A DNA stretch of 64,000 nucleotides, taken from NCBI GenBank assembly GCA_964607575.1, contig CAZSLS010000007.1:1-64000 (forward strand). The letters run 5' to 3'. The DNA comes from BS750m-G57 sp964607575 (GTDB lineage Bacteria > Planctomycetota > Phycisphaerae > SM23-33). Positions 1 to 6,258 of this stretch are shown piece by piece. The position numbers were made by a program, and so were the translations under genes. The notes below the pieces were generated by a model. The model saw nothing but the letters and a program-made list of their open reading frames with translations. It did not search any database and was not told the origin of the DNA. Numbering within the stretch: position 1 is the first letter of the stretch; every line of letters begins with the position of its first letter.

Positions 1-119
1 CTAGCCACCCACTCATACCACCTGTGCAGGCGTGCGGCTATCCGCGGGACCATCGGCAGGTACTTGTTGGCTAGTTGCTCAGCTTCCGTGATCTTCCGCT
101 CCGACTCCAGTGTCGTCAT
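1..119 (-). CDS. RNA polymerase sigma factor, 5' end only (cut by window edge)
   Basis: Reading leftwards from ATG at 119, the frame stays open to the window edge and gives 39 residues. They align without gaps to the N-terminus of the complete sigma factor encoded at 2910-3464: the shared pattern includes A-E-(Q/E)-L-A-x-K, M-V-x-R-I-A, R-L-H-R-x-Y and a following W-V. The ribosome-binding region is also shared, with GGAGAC(G/T)CAAG placed directly before both ATGs. This is therefore the start of a paralogous sigma-28-like factor whose region 2 and region 4 lie outside the window. The region-2 core is not visible, so the family call rests on the paralogue. Confidence 0.8.
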   Translation of the reverse strand, partial: MTTLESERKITEAEQLANKYLPMVPRIAARLHRWYEWVA

Positions 120-683
120 CTTGCGTCTCCTTTTCTCTTTGCGATGCGGGGCGAGGACTGTTTTCTCATATGCCTTTGAATTCTCTATTGCGTCCGACTG
201 CCTTCTTTCTGCGATCATCCCGTTACGCTATGATTCTTGTCGCTTAACACATCTTTATCAATCCGGATGTTCCCTCAAAGTGCTGGGGGTGTCCCCAGTA
301 CAAATTGCCCGTCGCGCCACCCGCCCGCGGCCGTAAAGCTGGGTACTCTGTCCCGGTTTTCCCATACGCACCCGGAATAACTGCCCTTCCGGCCGGAATC
401 TGCCGCACGTTGGGCTTACCCGCGGGCAGTTTCGCTGCTCGGTTCCCTCGAGTACACCGTTCAGGTCATTCATGGGAGTTTTCACCTATATGTAGACAGG
501 GAAATTCACCGCACTCCAGGTTGCGTCCGCCAAGGGCCATCCACCATCTAACCAGTTGTATAATAAATTCTTGCATTGATTGCTTCCTAAACAAGAAAAA
601 ACATGTTTTTCAGATTATTCTTAACGTCAGCCTGCTCCAGCCCGTCGACGCTGTCGCTTCGGCGAGCGGTTCGTCGCCTCGGA
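120..683. other. Intergenic leader of the truncated sigma gene
   Basis: No convincing gene is present; short reading frames here lack family resemblance or a ribosome-binding site. Two elements recur upstream of the other sigma gene. A block beginning CAATCCGG at 259 and running to about 296 lies 140 bp from the sigma start. An AAAAACATGTTTTT palindrome at 597-610 is followed by GATTATTC and lies 478 bp from the start. The matching elements at 3606 and 3945 lie 142 and 481 bp from their gene. The leader therefore appears to have been copied together with the sigma gene. No canonical -35/-10 pair was found. Confidence 0.6.
597..620. promoter_or_regulatory. AT-rich palindrome shared with 3942-3968
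   Basis: The 14-bp palindrome AAAAACATGTTTTT, followed after C-A by GATTATTC, recurs at 3945-3968. Both copies lie about 480 bp upstream of a sigma-factor start and 70-105 bp beyond the stop of the preceding regulator. The shared sequence and spacing suggest a protein-binding site. It lacks the GC-rich stem and U-tract of an intrinsic terminator. Confidence 0.5.
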
Positions 684-1820
684 TCAGCAGCATCCGACCG
701 GTTCGGCGAACCGTTCGGTCGGTATGGGGCTCGTCGGCGGTTGGTCTATCTCGTAACGTTTGAGCTTTGAGTGAAGCGTTGCGCGGGTGATCCCAAGCAG
801 CGCCGCGGCCCGGGTGCGCTGCCCGCCGGTCTGGCGCAATGCCCGCAGAATAAACTCGCGCTCTGCGGTCTGCAGCGAGAAGTCGTCCCTGTCTACCTCT
901 ACGTATGACCTGTCGCCCTTCCTTCCTGCCCGGGCAGCGGGCGGTGTGTTGACGGTCTCCAACCGCAGGTTGCACGCCGGAATCCGACCCGAATGCGTCA
1001 ACATGATCGCCCGCGCCACCACATTGCAAAGTTCGCGAACATTACCGGGCCAATCGTGCGATTTGAGCATTGCGACCGCTTCGGGGTCAAAACCGGTTAT
1101 CTTCTCCGCCGGGCGAAGCGTCGAGGTCCTCAGGAAGTACTCAGCCAGAAGCACGATATCCTCGCTCCTTTGCGGGCTGCTCAACGCCGGTAGCGTCACC
1201 GGGAATACCGCAAGGCGGTAGTAAAGATCTTTGCGGAACTTGCCCGCGTTGGCCTCTTCCAGCAGGTCACGGTTGCTCGAGGCGACGATGGTGGCGCAGC
1301 ACTTGATATCCTTGGTACCCCCGACCTTCCTGAACGTCCGTTCCTGGAGCACTCGCAGGAACTTGGCCTGTAGTTCCAGGGGCATCTCGCTTATCTCGTC
1401 AAGCAGGATCGTTCCCGAACCGGCCAGTTCAAACAGGCCCGCCTTCTCGCGGTCAGCGCCGGTGAACGCACCGCGAACGTGTCCAAACATCTCGCTCTCG
1501 AGCAGATTGGCAGTCAGGGCGGCACAGTTCACTGCAACGAATCGCCTCTCTTGTGTCTCGCAAGCATCGCGGCGGGACTCACCGTCCGCCCCGGGCCCCT
1601 GCCAGGCATGCACTGCCCGGGCTGCAAGTTCCTTGCCCGTACCGGTCTGCCCGAGGATCAGAACCGGATCGCAACCGCTTCTGGCCACCACTCGAAGCAT
1701 CTCGATGGCCTCCAGCATACCTTCACTTTGCCCGACGATCGGCACTGAAGGCGGATGGACGTTGCTGAAGTATCGTCCCATGTCACCACTACTCATGTTT
1801 CCACAGTTAGAGTCTTGCAT
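684..1820 (-). CDS. Sigma-54-dependent transcriptional activator without receiver domain
   Basis: A 378-residue bacterial enhancer-binding protein. A short N-terminus of about 27 residues carries no recognisable sensor or receiver. The AAA+ domain (about 28-260) has Walker A GQTGTGKE at 57-64, the sigma-54 contact loop GAFTGA at 117-122, Walker B GTILLDEI near 136 and the W-P-G-N-V-R-E-L motif near 257. A Fis-type helix-turn-helix occupies about 315-357. The protein should remodel RNA polymerase-sigma-54 at target promoters, and lacking a receiver its control must come from partners or expression. ATG at 1820 is preferred over an in-frame TTG at 1841 because GGTGAG lies upstream of it. It precedes the duplicated leader of the truncated sigma gene on the same strand. 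Confidence 0.9.
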   Translation of the reverse strand: MQDSNCGNMSSGDMGRYFSNVHPPSVPIVGQSEGMLEAIEMLRVVARSGCDPVLILGQTGTGKELAARAVHAWQGPGADGESRRDACETQERRFVAVNCAALTANLLESEMFGHVRGAFTGADREKAGLFELAGSGTILLDEISEMPLELQAKFLRVLQERTFRKVGGTKDIKCCATIVASSNRDLLEEANAGKFRKDLYYRLAVFPVTLPALSSPQRSEDIVLLAEYFLRTSTLRPAEKITGFDPEAVAMLKSHDWPGNVRELCNVVARAIMLTHSGRIPACNLRLETVNTPPAARAGRKGDRSYVEVDRDDFSLQTAEREFILRALRQTGGQRTRAAALLGITRATLHSKLKRYEIDQPPTSPIPTERFAEPVGCC

Positions 1821-2471
1821 TCCGAACTTCTCACCAATCAACGGTTACCCCGCTGGATCTGGCTTGCCCTGTTCCAGCGGGCCGGGGCCCAACTTAACAC
1901 GAAATTGCTTTTTGTCGAACTCCTCGCCAGTCAGCATAAACGTCCATCCGCACGACGTTCAGTTCTGACCAGCCGAGCGCATCATAAATCGCCTGGAGTA
2001 CACCTTACATGATCGTCGCCGGACCGCTGAAAACCCACGGGTGTTTCTCCTCAAAGCCATGGGTCCATAATAATCGGAATGATGGATTCGCCCACCCCCA
2101 TCGACCGCCGCCAAGTGCGGCGATCGCCTGGCACATGGCACGCCTACACTGTATTCTATTTCACCACAGTGTTTTATGACCGGATACAGAACAACCTTAT
2201 CCTATATGATTCGACTCGCACCGGTCCGCGGGAAACCGCCTGACTAGGTGTTTACACCTACTTATTAAAGGGGGAAAATGAACTCCCTTTCATTCATTTT
2301 TTCAGATAATTCCGTTTTTAGTGGCCCCGCCCCACGGGGCATCGCTCCGTTGACGGTGGTGGCGATGCTGCCACTGAGATGTGCCCTCGATCGAACCGGA
2401 CCATGTCGATAGGACGCTGACCCTCCCGACGAGTCCTCCGGTCCTCCGGACCTGAGCGTCTCTGCGCTGCG
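1821..2471. other. Intergenic region upstream of the sigma-54 activator
   Basis: About 650 bp with no supported gene. It contains an inverted repeat at 2245-2260 (separate entry). A GC-rich inverted repeat near 2325-2341 (GCCCCG then CGGGGC) could form a hairpin about 130 nt past the receiver-gene stop, but it has no U-tract on either strand and is not called a terminator. Confidence 0.5.
2245..2260. promoter_or_regulatory. Inverted repeat TAGGTGT-TT-ACACCTA
   Basis: Perfect 7-bp arms around a TT centre, about 425 bp upstream of the sigma-54 activator start. The 9-mer ACTAGGTGT that overlaps its left arm recurs exactly at 3630-3638 inside the conserved block of the second sigma leader. This suggests a shared dimeric regulator. 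The function is inferred. Confidence 0.4.
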
Positions 2472-2885
2472 TCAGGCCGCTCCGCGTGATCGGGCGCGCT
2501 TGACTATCTTGCACGCCGCCGAACGCAGAAGGCTAAGATTGAACGGTTTGAAGACGATATAGATCTCCGTCTCGTCGATATCGTGAAGCTTCTGGTGATG
2601 ATATCGATCTCCGGTCAGAAGGATTGTCCGATCGAGCATTTCCGGTCTGGTCTTGCGCATGAATTCCACAACGTCCATTCCGTTGGGCTCGGGCATCACC
2701 AGGTCCAGAATCACCAAATCGAACTCTCCTGTTTGCAGCCTGCTCAAGGCCTCACGTCCGGAATTTGCGGTCACGACCGTCGATCCACACTCGCTGAATA
2801 CCTCGTCCAGAAGTGAAGTGATCTGGACTGAGTCGTCGACGATCAGTATCCGCCGATCCCGTAATGTCCTGAACGCATCAAACAT
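2472..2885 (-). CDS. Single-domain response regulator (receiver only)
   Basis: A 137-residue stand-alone receiver. The acidic pair is D17-D18, the phospho-acceptor D61 lies in V-I-L-D-L-V-M-P, the switch residue is T91 (L-L-T-G-D) and the conserved lysine K113 lies in F-K-P-F. All phosphorylation residues are present and there is no output domain, so it probably acts by protein contact. It begins 24 bp after the sigma gene stop with a GGAG ribosome-binding site, indicating a sigma-receiver operon. A role in controlling the adjacent sigma factor or passing phosphate to a partner is plausible but inferred. Confidence 0.9.
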   Translation of the reverse strand: MFDAFRTLRDRRILIVDDSVQITSLLDEVFSECGSTVVTANSGREALSRLQTGEFDLVILDLVMPEPNGMDVVEFMRKTRPEMLDRTILLTGDRYHHQKLHDIDETEIYIVFKPFNLSLLRSAACKIVKRARSRGAA

Positions 2886-2909
2886 TTTCTGTTACTCCTC
2901 ACTGAGCAA

Positions 2910-3464
2910 TCAGGTGATAGACGCCAACCGCACCCCCCTGCGCAGACGTTTGATCAGCGCCTTGTGTCGAAGGCAGACTGCCGATTCGCTGATATCGAAT
3001 ACGTCGCCAATCTGCTTGAAAGTCATTTGCTCCGCATAGTGCATCAGTAATAGTTGTCGCTCCTTCCGGCGGAGTCTTCCCAGGAGCGTTTGGCACAGGT
3101 CCCGTCGTTCAAGCTCCGCCAACCCTTTCGACCCCGACGGATCTGGTATGTCCGGGCTCAGCGCAACGAACGATGGACCGGGATTTGCCCGGCGGCGTTT
3201 GAGGACACCGTCTCTCCGCATCTCGTCGATCGCGACGTACATGGCCTTGCGAAATGCGAATCGCTCAAACGGAACGCCCCTGCCCTTCTCGTAGATTCTT
3301 GCCGCTTTCACCAACCCCAGATACGCGTAGCTCCCAAGATCGTCCAGGTCTACCCATCCATAGCACCTGTGGAGACGCGAGGCAATCCGCCCAACCATCC
3401 CCAGTGACTTCCGTGCCAGTTCTTCAGCCGCTACCACCGCTTGTTTTGAATCCAGTGCCACCAT
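2910..3464 (-). CDS. RNA polymerase sigma factor, sigma-28-like (FliA/WhiG type)
   Basis: A 184-residue alternative sigma factor. Region 2 (about 20-85) includes the D-L-x-S-Y-A-Y-L-G-L and A-I-D-E-M-R-R-D segments typical of sigma-28 core binding and -10 recognition. Region 4 (about 122-178) carries a helix-turn-helix around F-K-Q-I-G-D-V-F-D-I-S-E-S-A-V. It is shorter than FliA, so region 3 appears reduced. ATG 3464 follows an AGGAGAGGAGAC ribosome-binding region. It is cotranscribed with the receiver at 2472-2885 and is paralogous to the truncated gene at the left edge. No neighbouring anti-sigma gene was recognised. Confidence 0.85.
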   Translation of the reverse strand: MVALDSKQAVVAAEELARKSLGMVGRIASRLHRCYGWVDLDDLGSYAYLGLVKAARIYEKGRGVPFERFAFRKAMYVAIDEMRRDGVLKRRRANPGPSFVALSPDIPDPSGSKGLAELERRDLCQTLLGRLRRKERQLLLMHYAEQMTFKQIGDVFDISESAVCLRHKALIKRLRRGVRLASIT

Positions 3465-3605
3465 CTTGAGTCTCCTCTCCTGCAGCCCGGAAAATTATCA
3501 GCCGATTCTCTGTCATACTTGTTCCACGGCCAGGCCGTGTCCGTTTTGAATTTTGAATTGAGAATCAAGTAACACTACAATTATTGATATGTCTCACACG
3601 GAAGG

Positions 3606-3646
3606 CAATCCGGGAGTATCCCCCAAAATACTAGGTGTGCGACCCC
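3606..3646. promoter_or_regulatory. Conserved sigma-leader block with AGTAT/ATACT dyad
   Basis: Begins CAATCCGG and continues with AGTATCCCCCAAAATACT (an imperfect dyad), ACTAGGTGT and a C-run. The corresponding block at 259-296 keeps the CAATCCGG start, the CCC-CAAA(A/G)T centre and the G/C-rich end. Its conserved spacing of about 140 bp from the start codon suggests an operator or promoter element. Function unproven. Confidence 0.4.
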
Positions 3647-3941
3647 GATGGATTCATCTTCCTTGCGGGGTCATTTCGATGTTAAATTAGGGTCTCTGAC
3701 CGGTTCTTGCCAGAAACACACGGCATGGGTGTCTGCGATTCGCACGCCCACTACATACTGTACCCATCGATTGACAATACTACCACTTGCTTGTACCCCC
3801 ACCGCCTCATTCGCATCTCTTATAGGTGCTTTCACTTACTGTGCTCATGGGAAATCTCATTCACTTTCGCCCCCCTGTCAGGAGCATCCTCACCATTTAA
3901 TATCCTCTGGCGTAATGCCTTGCGGTAATTCTCGGATAGTA

Positions 3942-3968
3942 CAGAAAAACATGTTTTTCTGATTATTC
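3942..3968. promoter_or_regulatory. 20-bp perfect palindrome plus GATTATTC
   Basis: CAGAAAAACATGTTTTTCTG at 3942-3961 is a perfect palindrome followed by ATTATTC. The 597-620 copy keeps the central 14 bp and the GATTATTC extension. It lies 105 bp beyond the LuxR-type gene stop and about 480 bp before the sigma gene. Confidence 0.5.
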
Positions 3969-4072
3969 CAGCGGTATCTACCGCCGGTCACCCGACTCTT
4001 GGCAATTCCCCCCAGCCGCGCGCATGTGAAGACCGTGGTACGCGGTTGGACGGTGGATTTCTTCGCTACCGA

Positions 4073-4819
4073 CTAGATCGAGACCAGACCGTGTTGAATT
4101 GCGTAGCGCATGAGCGTGGCGATTGAGTCTACTTCGCACTTGCGGTACGTGTTGTAGCGGTGGTTTTCGACGGTTTTCGGGCTGATGTGCAGTTGCTTGG
4201 CGATCTGCTTGCTGCTGAGCCCCTCGCAGAGCAGTTGGACCACTTCAATCTCCCGTCTGCTCAGTTCGGATTTCGGAAGCCGCGAACCGTGCCCGCCATC
4301 AATCGCTATCGAAACATCGTTGACCAGCAGTTCCGCCGCGTCCGGCGCCAGATACGCCCGGTTAATAGAGGCCATCTTGATCGCCCGGATCAATTCATCC
4401 GGGTCGGCGCCCATATTGACAAACGCCTTGGCGCCCAGTCGCAGAGCAGTATGCACTTGTCCGCGGTTGGCCTGTTCCGACAGCACGACCAATGGCAGGA
4501 TCCTCCCGGTCTGAGCCAGTGTATTGTGAATTCGCCTGAACATCCCGAACGGTGCAGCTCCCGAAAGGATCAGCACGATCACGTCGCAACTATCAGGATT
4601 GTTCTGTAGCAGTTGGGCAAGGTCTTCCTCCGTACCGAGAGGACGACCAACATCCACCCCACGTCCAGCCAGAAAACCATCGATCGCATGCCGTACAATC
4701 CGCTGCCCCCCCACTACGATCACTCGGGTGGTCCGGTTTTGCCCGGCCCGGTCGTGATTGACCAAACCTCTGGGTTGAGGAACCCACCCTGTCTTCGTCG
4801 CAGTGTCGCTCGGAGCCAT
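4073..4819 (-). CDS. LuxR/NarL-family regulator with degenerate receiver
   Basis: 248 residues. Positions about 32-150 have the length and hydrophobic pattern of a response-regulator receiver, but every phosphorylation residue is lost. The acidic pair is replaced by G37-G38, the acceptor aspartate by I84 (context D-V-I-V-L-I-L-S-G), and the lysine by methionine near 136. The C-terminal GerE/LuxR helix-turn-helix (about 183-245) is intact, with L-S-x-R-E-I-E-V, S-S-K-Q-I-A-K-Q-L and S-P-K-T-V-E-N-H. The protein should bind DNA without aspartate phosphorylation, perhaps controlled by a ligand or dimer partner. It lies upstream of the sigma leader on the same strand. Confidence 0.88.
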   Translation of the reverse strand: MAPSDTATKTGWVPQPRGLVNHDRAGQNRTTRVIVVGGQRIVRHAIDGFLAGRGVDVGRPLGTEEDLAQLLQNNPDSCDVIVLILSGAAPFGMFRRIHNTLAQTGRILPLVVLSEQANRGQVHTALRLGAKAFVNMGADPDELIRAIKMASINRAYLAPDAAELLVNDVSIAIDGGHGSRLPKSELSRREIEVVQLLCEGLSSKQIAKQLHISPKTVENHRYNTYRKCEVDSIATLMRYAIQHGLVSI

Positions 4820-5277
4820 TGGATGATCCGATCTACAAGAACTGCAAATGCGACTGTTCTTTCCTCCGTGATGCTCTTACCCGGTAGTCCTTTCCGAGCA
4901 ACGTGCCTCGCCTCAGGGCAACTCCAACTCTGCGAAAGACCTATTCACAACGCTGAGACAAGTAATCTAACACTGAATTATACCCTTGACTAAGAAAGAT
5001 GCAAGAACAGAATTCCGATTTTTATGGTTTTTTTCGCTTCCGCTAATCCTGCTCTGCCAACACGTAATGGCACCAAACATTGCGGCTGTGGGTTTTTCCC
5101 TAGCCGTTGCGCTGTCTTGCAGGTGCCCCAGCCCCACAAGCAATCGCCAGACCACTGGCGAACAGATGTCCGCCAAAGCTTCGGGGCTCAGAGGACACCA
5201 CGGTCGATACTACCCAGAGGCTCATTGACACCGCCGGCGGCGAGGCGATAATCGGCGGTGCGGATTTCGAGGAGATT
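4820..5277. other. Divergent intergenic region
   Basis: Separates the LuxR-type gene (minus) from the protease gene (plus). A consensus TATAAT on the minus strand (complement of 4977-4982) lies about 158 bp before the LuxR start, and a TTGACT hexamer on the plus strand starts at 4985. Neither has a strong partner hexamer, so divergent promoters are only suggested. An open frame from 5107 into the protease gene lacks signal-peptide character and is not taken as coding. Confidence 0.4.
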
Positions 5278-5799
5278 ATGACCCGCAATGTAATTGAAAT
5301 TTCGTGCAGATTTCTAGCCATCCTGGCGTCAGGGGCGAGCTGTTTTGTCAACTGCGCCTGCGTCAGCGGGCAGTTGGACAGCGCCATGCAGCAGGCCGCA
5401 AGAATCAAATACATCGACGACGAGGGCGGAGACTATTGGCAGAGTCCGGAAGAGACGATCGCCAGGGGCACTGGCGACTGTGAAGACCAGGCGATCTATC
5501 TGCATCATCTCCTGGGCCTCAAAGGTCTCCAGTCCGAGGTAGTCTTCGGGATAGAGAATCTCAAGCACGTCGAGTCCGGACATGTCTGGGTCGAATATCC
5601 CGCGGACGACGATATCTACATCCTGGACCCCACCAGGCGGATGATGCGTCTGCGGAGCAAGCTGCCCAGGCACCAGTACTATCCCGCGCTCGACCAGAAG
5701 CTGATCCAGCGCAAGGTCGAAGCGTACCTCAAGAGATCCGGGCAGAGCGGTCTGAACGCACATTACGAAGCGAGAATCCGCGCCGGACGCGGGCGATAA
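5278..5799 (+). CDS. Secreted transglutaminase-like cysteine protease
   Basis: 173 residues from ATG 5278, which follows GAGGAG closely. The N-terminus has a hydrophobic stretch (about 11-28) ending in a Cys-rich segment, so export or lipid attachment is likely. The papain-like triad of transglutaminase-fold proteins is visible: C68 in G-T-G-D-C-E-D-Q, H102 in S-G-H-V-W-V-E-Y and D117 in Y-I-L-D-P-T-R. The G-D-C-E-D start also resembles bacterial transglutaminase-like cysteine proteinases, some of which cleave surface proteins. The substrate is unknown. The longer frame from 5107 is rejected because its extra residues would bury the export signal. Confidence 0.75.
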   Translation: MTRNVIEISCRFLAILASGASCFVNCACVSGQLDSAMQQAARIKYIDDEGGDYWQSPEETIARGTGDCEDQAIYLHHLLGLKGLQSEVVFGIENLKHVESGHVWVEYPADDDIYILDPTRRMMRLRSKLPRHQYYPALDQKLIQRKVEAYLKRSGQSGLNAHYEARIRAGRGR

Positions 5800-6258
5800 T
5801 GCGCGGGCAACCGCATCCAATGTTTATTGTGCCCGAACGGTTGTGCCGGATCGGTTTGCGACACAGAGACTCAGAGGCTCAGAGAACGGCAACGACTTTT
5901 TTTTGCTAACGACAACGACTTAAAACGGCGAGAGAAACAGAGAACGACAAAACAAAGTCTCTGTTCTTCGCCGTTCTCTGTTTCTCTCGCCGTTTCTGTT
6001 GCCGTAACAAAAAAAGAGGTTCTGCCGTCGCCGTTGCCGTTCTCTGAGCCTCTGAGTCTCTGTGTCGAAATCCAAACCGCCCGACACCCGACAATGTCAT
6101 ATGCGATTGCGCCGCGACCGAGGAGAAATGACCTGTTACACACGTTTGGACGATGGTACAATAATCCCGCGGATGATGTACTCCTGCATTACCGCGTCTA
6201 ACCGTAGTACAATCGAGCAGTCCACGAAACCACAGGAGCGATATCGGATACCAGCATT
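5800..6258. other. Intergenic region dominated by a nested inverted repeat
   Basis: No gene is supported; the reading frames here fall within the inverted repeat. The rest (6068-6258) is the leader of the HzsA-related gene. It contains two TACAAT hexamers without a well-spaced -35 and an AGGAGCGAT element that recurs before the second HzsA-related gene. Confidence 0.55.
5859..6067. repeat. Nested long inverted repeat (REP/MITE-like hairpin element)
   Basis: The outer arms 5859-5894 and 6032-6067 are a perfect 36-bp inverted repeat beginning CGACACAGAGACTCAGAGGC. Inner arms 5923-5946 and 5972-5995 form a second perfect 24-bp inverted repeat around a 25-nt loop. The arms are purine-rich with recurring CAGAG/GAGAA units unlike neighbouring coding DNA. 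It could fold into a very long cruciform or RNA hairpin, and it sits where transcription from the protease gene would need to end. No encoded protein was seen, so a non-autonomous repeat or terminator is the best description. Confidence 0.75.

Larger units (their letters stand above)
3465..4072. other. Intergenic leader of the complete sigma gene
   Basis: No supported gene. Visible elements are a perfect inverted repeat CACGGCC-A-GGCCGTG at 3525-3539, a block at 3606-3646 related to 259-296 at the same distance from the sigma start, and the 20-bp palindrome at 3942-3961. Within the block, GTATCCCCCAAAATAC forms an imperfect dyad. Its length and element order match the leader of the truncated sigma gene. 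Confidence 0.6.

Noticed and set aside
2320..2342. GC hairpin after the receiver gene as intrinsic terminator
   Set aside because: No U-tract follows on either strand and the loop is C-rich; the evidence is too weak.
5130..5230. Stretch resembling parts of a c-di-GMP-I riboswitch (GCCAAAGC followed by GGGGCT)
   Set aside because: The P2 stem with GNRA tetraloop and the matching second domain are not present, so the resemblance is superficial.
5107..5277. N-terminal extension of the transglutaminase-like protease
   Set aside because: The added residues would place the hydrophobic export signal in the middle of the protein, and ATG 5278 has its own GAGGAG.
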